Shown piece after piece: positions 43,412-51,685 of a stretch of 51,757 bases of DNA; position 1 is the first letter of the stretch; each line of letters begins with the position of its first letter. A program made the position numbers and the translations under genes. Source of the stretch: Magnetococcales bacterium DCbin4 (GTDB taxonomy: Bacteria; Pseudomonadota; Magnetococcia; Magnetococcales; UBA8363); the NCBI GenBank assembly GCA_002753735.1, contig PEAN01000027.1:1-51757 (forward strand), written 5' to 3'. A model generated the notes under the pieces. It saw only the letters and a list, made by a program, of their open reading frames with translations, did no database searches and was not told the origin of the DNA.

Positions 43412-45145
43412 ATGGTGCAATCCTTTTTGACCCGATCCTTTGAATTGCTCCTGATATTGTTTTTTCTGGTGGTGATTCAGCTTCCCATTCCGGGTGAAGG
43501 CGGCGGGCCCATTGTCCCGATGGCCTCCCATCTCCATTGGATGATCCTGTCGATCATCATCCTGCTTGGCGTGTTGCAGGTTGCCTGGAGGGGCGTTCTG
43601 CTGATTTCAAGCTTTTTGAAATATGTTTTCTTATTTATTTTCTCAATTCTTTTGGCGGCATGGTTTCAGCCGCCGGTGAGCATGCATGCCTTCGTATTTC
43701 AGACGGCAGGATTGGTCGGTGGACTGTTGTTCCTGGTCGCCCTGCATCAGTTTCCCCTGGATGAACAACCAAGGAAACGGTTGCTTGCCGTGATCCTGAT
43801 CGCAGGGGTCATGCAGGCCGCCATGGCATTGACCCAGCTTCAGACTGAAGATGAGGCGGGAATTTCGGGCGCATTGGTAAACAAAAATATTTTGGCAACG
43901 TTCCTTGCGACCGGACTGATCATTGCCCTGTTGTTTTTACTCAGGCATTCCCTGGGACGTGGAACCATCGTGCTGCTGTTTTTGGCGGTCGCCCTCTCCT
44001 TGACGACCTTGATCCTGGCCAGTTCCCGAGCAGGACTGGTGGGCTTGGTTTTGGGGTGTACGACATTGATTATTGCCCGGTGGCAGGCATTCCATCAGGT
44101 TTGGAAACGGGTCCTGGCCGTTTGGGGTATGGCCTTGGTGGTGGCGCTTCTGGCCGTATCGTTGAGCGGGCAGCAAAAACGGGTCGAGGAGATGACTGGC
44201 AAGATGGCTGATCTGCCGACGTTCGTGGCCGAATCGGTGGGGGGACGAGACGGAAATCAATACAAGGTTGGCAGACCGCTTCATTTCGAGGCCGCCTGGT
44301 CTTTGTTTTTGGAACGTCCGTTATGGGGTCAGGGGGTGGGTGGGTATTCCAGTCGCTATCGTGACCTGGTACGGACCCGCTATCCCGAAGTGAACCTGAA
44401 TACCAACGATCATGCCTATCAACCTTACAATGAATTGTTGCGGCGGTTGGCGGAATCGGGGATTGGCGCGGGGGTGGGGCTGTTGCTCATGGCCGGGGGG
44501 ATGCTGGCTTTGTTGTATCGCCAAGGGAGAGAAGAAGGGGGGACGTTGCTCGCCCTGATGATGCCGATTGCGTTCGATCTTCAGGTCGAGGGATTGTTTT
44601 ATGACACGGTCGCCTTGTGGGCCACGCTTCTGGTCCTTGTCAGTCTGGCTACGGCATACAAACTCACCCGGGTCAACCTGCTCCACCGTGGACTTCGGGC
44701 TGGATTGGCCACCCTGGGGATGGGGGTGTTTGTCGGTGTTTCCATGTTCTTGTTCAACACTGCCCGGGCGCAATGGGACATGACCCGATATCTGTATCTG
44801 TTGCGTACCACCCGTATCAGCCGGGGTGAACTGTTGCAACCGGCGCTCGACAACCTGTATTTGCGCCAGATGGCGACACGATTGTTCATGGATGTCCGGT
44901 TGCGCATCGCCCTGTTGCGTCAGGACCGGGAAGTCATCGGGCAATTTTTGCAATGGTCACGGAAAGAACGGGCGTTGTGGCCCAATCATGTCATGTATCT
45001 CAATGAAAGCAGGGCACTGCATGCCCACGGCGATCATGAAGCCGCCCGGTCCCTGTTGATGGAAGGATTACGGCTTTTCCCCGGACAGCATGAATTGTCG
45101 CTGCTGCAAAAAGAACTATTTTCCCAATCGATGATCGATTATTGA
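43412..45145 (+). CDS. O-antigen ligase / PglL-like polytopic membrane protein
   Basis: It is a Wzy_C-superfamily protein, which moves lipid-linked glycans onto lipid A or onto proteins in the periplasm. There are about 11-12 membrane helices. The large periplasmic loop ends in LNTNDHAYQPYNELLRRLAESG, with the His and Glu pattern typical of O-antigen ligases and PglL-type O-oligosaccharyltransferases. The last 130 residues are soluble and helical, possibly TPR-like. It is 577 residues from the ATG at 43412 (GAGAAG upstream); an ATG at 43376 has no ribosome site. It lies between a Ser/Thr-rich lipoprotein and an exported protein, both possible acceptors. Confidence 0.75.
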   Translation: MVQSFLTRSFELLLILFFLVVIQLPIPGEGGGPIVPMASHLHWMILSIIILLGVLQVAWRGVLLISSFLKYVFLFIFSILLAAWFQPPVSMHAFVFQTAGLVGGLLFLVALHQFPLDEQPRKRLLAVILIAGVMQAAMALTQLQTEDEAGISGALVNKNILATFLATGLIIALLFLLRHSLGRGTIVLLFLAVALSLTTLILASSRAGLVGLVLGCTTLIIARWQAFHQVWKRVLAVWGMALVVALLAVSLSGQQKRVEEMTGKMADLPTFVAESVGGRDGNQYKVGRPLHFEAAWSLFLERPLWGQGVGGYSSRYRDLVRTRYPEVNLNTNDHAYQPYNELLRRLAESGIGAGVGLLLMAGGMLALLYRQGREEGGTLLALMMPIAFDLQVEGLFYDTVALWATLLVLVSLATAYKLTRVNLLHRGLRAGLATLGMGVFVGVSMFLFNTARAQWDMTRYLYLLRTTRISRGELLQPALDNLYLRQMATRLFMDVRLRIALLRQDREVIGQFLQWSRKERALWPNHVMYLNESRALHAHGDHEAARSLLMEGLRLFPGQHELSLLQKELFSQSMIDY

Positions 45146-45167
45146 CCAAGAAAGAGGAACCCGGATC

Positions 45168-46109
45168 ATGAAACAATTTTTTAAAAAATCAACCGAAACC
45201 ATTGCCGGCATGGTGGTGGGTGGCATTGCGGTATTGACCCTCTCTTCCGCGTTTGCCTTCACCCTCCCCTATACCTTCTCCAACGGCACCCCCGCCGACG
45301 CCACCCAGGTCAACGCCAATTTCAACGCCTTGAAAGACAATATGGCCTCCCCGACCCTGGTTTCCAACGGCACCGTCGAAATCGGTGCCCTGCTCGGGTT
45401 TCAGGGGTCCAGTTACAGCGGGATGACCAATCAGGGGTATCTGTTTCAGATCAATAATTCTGGAGCACTGACGACGATCACTGGGGCGGTTGTGCCCATA
45501 ACCTCCACAACCACATTACAATATCGGTGGAATACGGCGATTGATACCTATCGTCAGGTCTTGACGAACAGCCAGGGAACCAATCCTGTTTCTGGGTATA
45601 ATGATGGAACCCTCTACTTCGACAACGCATGTACGGTGACGACGGCGCCAACCTTGGGTACTCCGACCAACAGTCAGGAAAATACGCCTGGGAATTATGC
45701 CACGGTGCCATCGATTCCGGCACATCATGTGTACAAGATTCCAAATGACAACAATGTCTATATTTTTTCAGGAGATGAGCCGCAATTTAATGGGGTAGCC
45801 GAAAACTTTTCGTTCACCCCCTATTTTAAAGCAACGACGAATGGGACCGGAACTTCTTATTGTTTTCCATTTTCTAACGGAATGATGAGTTCTCTTGGAG
45901 CCTCTTCCAACCCGGTTTGTACAATGTGTTCTCTTCCTTGGGCTAACAATTCTATAGCTTGGTCCGGATCCCTTCCAGGAACGACCATCTCGACGTTGTT
46001 GAATGGCGGTCCCTACTTCCAAACCTATCCCACCAACGTCAACAACCAGGCAACCACCGGCATTCCCAACATCGGCTTTGCCGCGCCGATCTCCATTGAA
46101 ATGCGGTAG
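45168..46109 (+). CDS. Exported protein of unknown function
   Basis: I do not recognise the full family. A signal peptide (KKSTETIAG, hydrophobic core, ending SAFA-F near residue 31) precedes a mature start with PYTFSNGTPADATQVNANFNALKDN, a phrase seen at the front of many secreted and tail-fibre-like proteins. The rest is Thr/Asn/Ser-rich beta-type sequence with five Cys residues, three of them in CTMCSLP and CFPF. It is 313 residues. The middle is AT-richer than both ends. A terminator follows at 46136. The end of this gene, with its terminator, is repeated at 47747, so a paralogue was probably once located there. Confidence 0.65.
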   Translation: MKQFFKKSTETIAGMVVGGIAVLTLSSAFAFTLPYTFSNGTPADATQVNANFNALKDNMASPTLVSNGTVEIGALLGFQGSSYSGMTNQGYLFQINNSGALTTITGAVVPITSTTTLQYRWNTAIDTYRQVLTNSQGTNPVSGYNDGTLYFDNACTVTTAPTLGTPTNSQENTPGNYATVPSIPAHHVYKIPNDNNVYIFSGDEPQFNGVAENFSFTPYFKATTNGTGTSYCFPFSNGMMSSLGASSNPVCTMCSLPWANNSIAWSGSLPGTTISTLLNGGPYFQTYPTNVNNQATTGIPNIGFAAPISIEMR

Positions 46110-46175
46110 CGCATTCCCACTCCTTGACAACCTTGACGGACCCGGAAATGTGATGTTCCGGGTCCGTTTTCGTTT
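46103..46175. repeat. Direct repeat 1: exported-gene tail plus terminator
   Basis: GCGGTAGCGCATTCCCACTC, CTTGACAACC and the following terminator stem occur again at 47747-47820 with few changes. The first copy includes the true stop of the exported-protein gene. Confidence 0.85.
46136..46175 (+). terminator. Intrinsic terminator after exported-protein gene
   Basis: ACGGACCCGGAA, an 8-base loop, TTCCGGGTCCGT, then TTTCGTTT. This is a 12-base-pair perfect stem with a T-rich tail. Confidence 0.85.
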
Positions 46176-46319
46176 CACAAACCGTGGCGAAGGAACATTC
46201 ATGGCGGATGAGGGGTCTGAAGAGTTTGGTACGTACCGTACAACGGCTTCGTTGCTCTTCAAAGGTTGAGTGTGACAAAGTGGAAGTATCCAAACACCGG
46301 CATGAATATGGAGTTTCCG

Positions 46320-46931
46320 ATGTCAAGCACAACCACCTTTGATGATGTCTGGAAATTGTTCCAGGAAACCGACCGCATGGTCAAAGAGACCTCAGCCCAG
46401 ATGCGGGAAACCGACCGCAAGTTTCAGGAGACGGACCGCAAGTTTCAGGAGACGGACCGCAAGTTTCGGGAAACCGAGCGTCTGGTCAAGGATGTTTCCC
46501 GGCAGGTGGGAAATCTGACGGGCAAGTGGGGACAGTTTGTGGAAAACCTGGTGGCCCCTGGTTGCCGGACCCTGTTTGCCGAGCGGGGTATTCCGGTGCA
46601 TCAGGTGCATCAACGGATCAAGGCCAACCTGGATGATGGTCGCACCATGGAGATCGATATCCTGGTGGTCAATACCGATGCGGTGGTGCTGGTGGAGGTC
46701 AAGAGTACCCTGACGGTGGCCGATGTTCGGGATCACCTGGAACGCCTGGCACAATTCAAAGAATTTTTTCCCCGTTACGGAGATTGTCGGGTGATGGGAG
46801 CGGTGGCGGGGATTGTCACCGAGGAGGATGCGGAACGTTTTGCAAGAAATCAGGGGCTTTTCGTGATGGTCCAGTCAGGGGATGGGGTGACCCTGGCCAA
46901 TGAATCGGGGTTTGAACCGCGGGCCTGGTAG
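46320..46931 (+). CDS. Coiled-coil PD-(D/E)XK nuclease-like protein, copy 1
   Basis: The protein has a coiled coil and a restriction-endonuclease-like fold. Residues about 14-60 are heptads of the form QETDRKF, repeated with slight changes. Residues about 66-200 carry the catalytic pattern EID (D113) and EVK (E126, K128), as in DUF3782-type PD-(D/E)XK proteins. The ATG at 46320 has TGGAG eight bases upstream; longer in-frame starts exist at 46302 and 46308. It is 203 residues. A second copy follows at 47002, identical from the last heptads to the end. DNA cleavage, repair or transposition-linked roles are possible; none is shown. Confidence 0.7.
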   Translation: MSSTTTFDDVWKLFQETDRMVKETSAQMRETDRKFQETDRKFQETDRKFRETERLVKDVSRQVGNLTGKWGQFVENLVAPGCRTLFAERGIPVHQVHQRIKANLDDGRTMEIDILVVNTDAVVLVEVKSTLTVADVRDHLERLAQFKEFFPRYGDCRVMGAVAGIVTEEDAERFARNQGLFVMVQSGDGVTLANESGFEPRAW

Positions 46932-47001
46932 CGATCAGGCGCTCCATGAACGGGTAGGCGGTCCCCGGTATCCAAACATTTGCATGAATATGGAGTCTCC
47001 G

Positions 47002-47634
47002 ATGTCAGGTACAACCACCTTTGATGATGTCTGGAAATTGTTCCAGGAAACCGACCGCATGGTCAAAGAGACCTCTGTCCAGATGCGGGAAACCGACCGC
47101 ATGGTCAAAGAGAACGCCGCCCAGATGCGGGAAACCGATAGAAAATTTCAGGAGACGGACCGCAAGTTTCGGGAAACCGAGCGTCTGGTCAAGGATGTTT
47201 CCCGGCAGGTGGGAAATCTGACGGGCAAGTGGGGACAGTTTGTGGAAAACCTGGTGGCCCCTGGTTGCCGGACCCTGTTTGCCGAGCGGGGTATTCCGGT
47301 GCATCAGGTGCATCAACGGATCAAGGCCAACCTGGATGATGGTCGCACCATGGAGATCGATATCCTGGTGGTCAATACCGATGCGGTGGTGCTGGTGGAG
47401 GTCAAGAGTACCCTGACGGTGGCCGATGTTCGGGATCACCTGGAACGCCTGGCACAATTCAAAGAATTTTTTCCCCGTTACGGAGATTGTCGGGTGATGG
47501 GAGCGGTGGCGGGGATTGTCACCGAGGAGGATGCGGAACGTTTTGCAAGAAATCAGGGGCTTTTCGTGATGGTCCAGTCAGGGGATGGGGTGACCCTGGC
47601 CAATGAATCGGGGTTTGAACCGCGGGCCTGGTAG
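47002..47634 (+). CDS. Coiled-coil PD-(D/E)XK nuclease-like protein, copy 2
   Basis: This is a tandem duplicate of the preceding gene. It is 210 residues, one heptad longer: it has an extra METDRMVKENAAQMR-type unit and one fewer RKFQETD unit. From RKFRETERL to the C-terminal RAW the protein is identical to copy 1, and the DNA is too as far as I can compare, pointing to very recent duplication or ongoing conversion. The catalytic EID and EVK residues are intact, so both copies may be active. The ATG at 47002 has the same upstream TGGAG context. Confidence 0.7.
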   Translation: MSGTTTFDDVWKLFQETDRMVKETSVQMRETDRMVKENAAQMRETDRKFQETDRKFRETERLVKDVSRQVGNLTGKWGQFVENLVAPGCRTLFAERGIPVHQVHQRIKANLDDGRTMEIDILVVNTDAVVLVEVKSTLTVADVRDHLERLAQFKEFFPRYGDCRVMGAVAGIVTEEDAERFARNQGLFVMVQSGDGVTLANESGFEPRAW

Positions 47635-47704
47635 CGATCAGGCGCTCCATGATCGGGTAGGAGGTCCCCGGTATCCAAACATTTGCATGAATATGGCGTC
47701 TCCG

Positions 47705-47797
47705 ATGTCAGGTACAACGACCTTTGATGATGTCTGGAAACTGTTCGCGGTAGCGCATTCCCACTCCTTGACAACCATGACGGACCCGGAAGAGTGA
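47705..47797 (+). pseudogene. Truncated third nuclease copy fused to exported-gene tail
   Basis: The first 14 codons match copy 2 (MSGTTTFDDVWKLF), then at about 47747 the sequence switches to the end of the exported-protein gene and its terminator, read in another frame to a stop at 47797. The upstream region (from about 47635) also matches the DNA before copy 2. It looks like a deletion joint between a third nuclease copy and a lost exported-protein paralogue. Confidence 0.8.
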
Positions 47798-47820
47798 TAT
47801 TCCGGGTCCGTTGTCGTTTT
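47747..47820. repeat. Direct repeat 2: exported-gene tail plus terminator
   Basis: This is the second copy of the 46103-46175 block. It includes a terminator with the same 12-base stem at 47780-47811 and a new 8-base loop, followed by TGTCGTTTTT. Confidence 0.85.
47780..47820 (+). terminator. Duplicated intrinsic terminator
   Basis: ACGGACCCGGAA, loop GAGTGATA, TTCCGGGTCCGT and a T-rich tail. The stem is identical to the terminator at 46136 while the loop differs, so the stem is either recent or under selection. Confidence 0.85.
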
Positions 47821-47971
47821 TCAAGCCCGAAGGATGCCATCGTCGAAACTGTGTGGGGATCCTGTTTTTTTACTTTTATTAATTTGGAGGTGAGGCGTAC
47901 CATAAGGGCAACGTGGGGCGCGTTCATTGTGTCTGACCTCGGGCCAACCCTTGGAGATTAGGATTTGAACC

Positions 47972-49075
47972 ATGAAAAAATCAAAGGCTCAATTACTTGG
48001 GGTAGCAGCATTTTTTGTGATCATGGCAATGGGAATTGCCAAGTTTCCCATGGCGGGGGACAACAAGGAGCCTTCCTGGGTTTCCGTTCCAATGGAGGTG
48101 AAGGCAATCGAGGGAACATGGATCATGGATCCGCGGGACGGTTCGCAACCGGAGCCTGGAACCACGAAAGATCGGGCCGCAGTTGGTGATCGGATGGCCG
48201 CCAATCAACCGGGATCAGGAGGGATGACGGGGCGACCTCCGATGGCTGGTGGGATGGGGCCTCAGGGAACGATGCAAGGTGGTCCTGGAATGGGGAATGC
48301 TCCAGGAATGATGCATGGTCCGGGGATGGGGAATGCTCCAGGGATGATGCCTGGTCCGGGGATGGGGAAAGGTCCGGGGATGATGCAAGGTGGTCCGGGG
48401 ATGATGCAAGGTGGTCCGGGGATGATGCAAGGTGGTCCGGGGATGATGCAAGGTGGTCCGGGGATGATGCAAGGTGGTCCGGGGATGATGCAAGGTGGTC
48501 CGGGGATGATGCAAGGTGGTCCGGGGATGATGCAAGGTGGTCCTGGGATGATGCAAGGTGGTCCGGGGATGATGCAAGGTGGTCCGGGGATGGGGAATGG
48601 TCCGAAGGGTCCAAATGCTCCGGGGATGATGCAAGGTGGTCCAGGGATGGCAGGGATGGGGAATGATCCGAATGCTCCGGGGATGATGCAAGGTGGTCCA
48701 GGGATGGGGAACCGGATGGGGGGGATGTCGGGAGACTCCATGAATTTTACCCGTCTGGCCCCCGATATCGAGGCGGTCGAACGGTATCTCTATGACCAGA
48801 TGCAACGGATCAACATCACCAGCGCCCAGGAGAAGGCATGGAATTCCTTTGCCCAGGCGATCATGAACCAGATCACCAGCCAGATCAACACCATGAACAC
48901 CATGCGCAAGGCGATGAAAGAGAGTCCGATGGATCGTATTGAACAGCAGTTGACCGCCATGGAAGCGATGGTGAAACAACGTCGTGCACTGTTCCAGGAG
49001 TTCAGATCCTTGCATGAACAGCTCACCAGCGTGCAAAAACCGATGGCGGAACAACTGTATGCCGAGTTTCAGTAA
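47972..49075 (+). CDS. Exported Met-rich protein with Spy/CpxP-like LTxxQ domain
   Basis: This is a predicted periplasmic protein of 367 residues. An N-terminal signal or anchor (KKSKAQLLGVAAFFVIMAMG) is followed by a short linker and about 160 residues of Gly/Pro/Met repeats, including ten perfect GPGMMQG heptapeptides. The C-terminal 120 residues form a helical domain with two LTxxQ-type motifs, ITSAQEKAW and LTSVQKPM, as in Spy, CpxP and ZraP chaperones. Met clusters of this kind bind Cu(I). A CopA-type ATPase follows 16 bases later, so a role in periplasmic copper binding or protection is likely. AGGAT lies about ten bases before the ATG. The combination is unusual. Confidence 0.7.
   Translation: MKKSKAQLLGVAAFFVIMAMGIAKFPMAGDNKEPSWVSVPMEVKAIEGTWIMDPRDGSQPEPGTTKDRAAVGDRMAANQPGSGGMTGRPPMAGGMGPQGTMQGGPGMGNAPGMMHGPGMGNAPGMMPGPGMGKGPGMMQGGPGMMQGGPGMMQGGPGMMQGGPGMMQGGPGMMQGGPGMMQGGPGMMQGGPGMMQGGPGMMQGGPGMGNGPKGPNAPGMMQGGPGMAGMGNDPNAPGMMQGGPGMGNRMGGMSGDSMNFTRLAPDIEAVERYLYDQMQRINITSAQEKAWNSFAQAIMNQITSQINTMNTMRKAMKESPMDRIEQQLTAMEAMVKQRRALFQEFRSLHEQLTSVQKPMAEQLYAEFQ
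48371..48580 (+). repeat. Ten tandem 21-bp repeats encoding GPGMMQG
   Basis: The unit is GGTCCGGGGATGATGCAAGG plus T. Ten copies are almost identical in DNA (one has TCCTGGG), so the array is young or kept uniform and should vary in number between strains. Looser MMxGPGMG units flank it on both sides. It is protein-coding, not a CRISPR. Confidence 0.95.
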
Positions 49076-49084
49076 GGAATTGAA

Positions 49085-49108
49085 ATGAATCATGTCAACG
49101 CTTCTTGA
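49085..49108 (+). CDS. Possible 7-codon leader overlapping copA start
   Basis: ATG at 49085 opens a seven-codon frame (MNHVNAS) that overlaps the first codons of copA in another frame. The AAGGA at 49074 is six bases from this ATG but 13 from the copA ATG, so ribosomes may load here first. It may be chance. Confidence 0.25.
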   Translation: MNHVNAS

Positions 49109-51539
49109 TTCCACTTCCACAAACACGGTGATGCTGCCGGTCAGCGGCATGAAGTGCGCTTCCTGTTCAGGGCGTGTGGAGCGGTGTTTGAATGATCTGC
49201 CGGGGATTTCCAAGGCATCCGTCAACCTGGCCATGGCCCAGGTCTCGGTAACGGGTGCGGTGGCAGTGCCTGATCTGATGCGTGCGGTGGAACGCCTTGG
49301 GTTTCGGGTTCCGGTTACGACCGAGACGTTTCGTCTGGAAGGGATGATTTCGGAGGGGGATGAACGGAGGGTCGAACAGATATTGGCGGCGGTTGTAGGG
49401 GTGCGTGCGGTGACCTGCGATCAGGCCAGTGTCACCATCACCTACATTCCGGGGACCGTGACCCTGGAAAAGTTGCAGCAGGCGATCCAACCGGCAGGGG
49501 GTCGTCTGGTGCGGATCGAAGACCATCGGGAACAGGTGGATGTGCTTGAGGAGGAACGGGAGCGGGAATACCGGGCCATCCGCAATCGGCTGTGGCCCGG
49601 TGCGATCCTGGTGGCGGCCACGGTGGTCCTGGTTCATTGGGAGATGTGGGGGCTGGGGCGGATCCTTGAACTGTCCAGGACGACCAACCAATGGTTGCAG
49701 TTGTTGCTGATTTTCCCGGTACAGTTTTGGTCGGGGGGGTTGTTTCACGCCGATGCCCTGGCGACGGCACGGCACGGGGCGACCAACATGCACAGTCTGG
49801 TTTCCCTGGGGACGTTCAGTGCCTTCATCTATTCGGTATGTGTTCTTCTGGTTCCCGATTTTTTTGCCGTCCGGGGGGTGGTTGCCGAGGTTTATTTCGA
49901 GACTTCCGGCTCGATCATCGTGTTGATTTTGTTGGGTCGTTTTTTGGAGATTCGCGCCCGGGGACGGACGTCGATGGCGATTCGTTCCCTGATGGAACTG
50001 GCACCCAAAATCGCCCGGGTGGCGCGGGAGGGGGTCGAGATCGACATTCCCCTGGGGGAGGTGGTGGTGGGGGATCGGGTGATCGTCCGTCCCGGGGAGA
50101 AAATTCCCGTGGATGGGGTGGTGCTTCAGGGATCCTCGGCGGTGGATGAATCGATGTTGACCGGGGAATCGATGCCGGTGTTGCGGGGGGTGGGGGCAAC
50201 GGTGACCGGGGGTACGCTCAACACGACGGGATCCTTGACCTTCGAGGCGACCCGGGTTGGGCGGGAGACCGCTCTGGCCCGGATTGTGGACATGGTGGGA
50301 CGTGCCCAGGGGGCCAAACCGCCCATCGCCCGATTGGCGGATCGGATTGCCGCCATTTTTGTTCCGGCGGTTTTGGGGATTGCGGCACTTACTTTTTGTG
50401 CCTGGTGGTTTTGGGGTCCCGAGCCTGCGTTGACCTATGCGTTGCTCAATTTTGTTTCAGTGTTGATCATTGCCTGTCCGTGTGCCCTGGGTTTGGCGAC
50501 GCCGACCTCGATCATGGTGGGGACGGGACGGGGGGCGGAGCATGGAATCCTGGTCAAGGGGGGGGATGCCCTGGAGACGGCGCACAAGGTGGATGTGGTG
50601 GTCTTTGACAAAACGGGGACGTTGACTTGTGGCAAGCCGGTTGTGACCGATTGGACCGGCGATGATGGGCAATTGGCGATGGTGGCGGCGGCCGAGACCG
50701 GTTCAGAGCATCCCATCGCCCAGGCCATTGTCACTCTGGCCCGGGGGAGGAAGTTGGCGCTGCCCCGGGTCGATTCCTTTGAAGCTGTGGCCGGGTTTGG
50801 AGTCCGAGCCACGGTTGATGGCAAGGAGGTCCTGGTGGGGACGCGGGGCTTGATGCGACGGGAGGGGATGGATTGTTCTGCCGAAGAGGCTGCCCTTGAA
50901 CGATTGGAGCAGGCGGGCAAGACGGCGATGTTGGTGGCGGTGGCGGGGCGGATGGTGGGGATCATTGCGGTGGCTGATGTCCTCAAGCGGGAGAGTCCTG
51001 CCGCGGTTGCCAGGCTCAAGGCGTTGGGCCTGGAGGTGATCATGTTGACGGGGGATAATGCTCGGACGGCACGGGCGATTGCCGACGAGGCGGGGATCGA
51101 GCGGGTCGTGGCGGAGGTCTTGCCGGAGCATAAATCGGGGGAGATCGAACGGTTGCAGGGGCAGGGAAAGACGGTGGCCATGGTGGGGGATGGCATCAAC
51201 GATGCGCCGGCCTTGGCGCGGGCCGATGTCGGCATCGCTTTGGGGACGGGGACCGATGTGGCCATGGAGAGTGCTGCGATGACGTTGATTTCCGGGGATC
51301 CGCGAGGGGTGGCGGTGGCCATTGAGCTTTCGCGGGCGACCATGACCAACATTCGGCAAAATTTGTTTTGGGCGTTTGCCTATAATATCATTCTGATCCC
51401 TTTGGCGGCGGGGGTATGGTTCCCGTGGTTTGGGATTTTGCTTTCGCCGGTGTTTGCGGCGATGGCGATGGCACTTTCCAGTGTGACGGTGGTGACCAAT
51501 GCTTTGAGATTGCGCCGCTTCAAACCGCTATTGGTTTGA
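49092..51539 (+). CDS. copA: Cu(I)-exporting P-type ATPase
   Basis: CopA pumps Cu(I) out of the cytoplasm. One intact metal-binding domain carries GMKCASC (residues 19-25); a second domain-like stretch (about 80-145) has lost the CxxC (GMISEGD). Eight membrane helices follow. Visible are TGES of the actuator domain (about 357), CPC in [14 protein letters not shown] (about 461), DKTGT (about 505), the nucleotide-binding [17 protein letters not shown] (about 699), and the copper-class YN and MALSSV motifs in the last two helices. It is 815 residues. It follows the Met-rich protein gene by 16 bases, in one likely operon. No CueR or CopY box could be assigned. Confidence 0.94.
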   Translation: MSTLLDSTSTNTVMLPVSGMKCASCSGRVERCLNDLPGISKASVNLAMAQVSVTGAVAVPDLMRAVERLGFRVPVTTETFRLEGMISEGDERRVEQILAAVVGVRAVTCDQASVTITYIPGTVTLEKLQQAIQPAGGRLVRIEDHREQVDVLEEEREREYRAIRNRLWPGAILVAATVVLVHWEMWGLGRILELSRTTNQWLQLLLIFPVQFWSGGLFHADALATARHGATNMHSLVSLGTFSAFIYSVCVLLVPDFFAVRGVVAEVYFETSGSIIVLILLGRFLEIRARGRTSMAIRSLMELAPKIARVAREGVEIDIPLGEVVVGDRVIVRPGEKIPVDGVVLQGSSAVDESMLTGESMPVLRGVGATVTGGTLNTTGSLTFEATRVGRETALARIVDMVGRAQGAKPPIARLADRIAAIFVPAVLGIAALTFCAWWFWGPEPALTYALLNFVSVLIIACPCALGLATPTSIMVGTGRGAEHGILVKGGDALETAHKVDVVVFDKTGTLTCGKPVVTDWTGDDGQLAMVAAAETGSEHPIAQAIVTLARGRKLALPRVDSFEAVAGFGVRATVDGKEVLVGTRGLMRREGMDCSAEEAALERLEQAGKTAMLVAVAGRMVGIIAVADVLKRESPAAVARLKALGLEVIMLTGDNARTARAIADEAGIERVVAEVLPEHKSGEIERLQGQGKTVAMVGDGINDAPALARADVGIALGTGTDVAMESAAMTLISGDPRGVAVAIELSRATMTNIRQNLFWAFAYNIILIPLAAGVWFPWFGILLSPVFAAMAMALSSVTVVTNALRLRRFKPLLV

Positions 51540-51540
51540 A

Positions 51541-51685
51541 TGATCAAGAAGAAATTTGGCTTAAGGGATTTTCCCCAGGACTTTGATTTCATAAACCAAG
51601 TCAAAAGCGAAGCATGGAAGCCTTTTATTTTAAATTCAAAAACAAAATCAAAGTCCTGGGGGCAATCCCCCATATGCGTTAAATT
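51541..51685. repeat. Dispersed inverted-repeat element, full copy E
   Basis: It starts one base after the copA stop with GATCAAGAAGAAATTTGG, has the left arm AAGGGATTTTCCCCAGGAC with TTTGATTT, the conserved CAAGTCAAAAGCGAAGC core word, and the right arm AAAGTCCTGGGGGCAATCCC then CCATATG. Both arms carry matching substitutions (AGGACTTTG and CAAAGTCCT), so pairing is kept. The outer T-run is missing. The last 70 bases of the window show nothing further. Confidence 0.85.

Noticed and set aside
47933-47964. CueR-type promoter before the Met-rich gene
   Set aside because: CTGACC and TTAGGA have a 19-base spacer as in MerR-family promoters, but the spacer lacks a dyad and the start site would leave almost no leader, cutting off the ribosome site.
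48371-48580. CRISPR-like array
   Set aside because: The 21-base units are directly adjacent with no spacers and encode GPGMMQG in frame.
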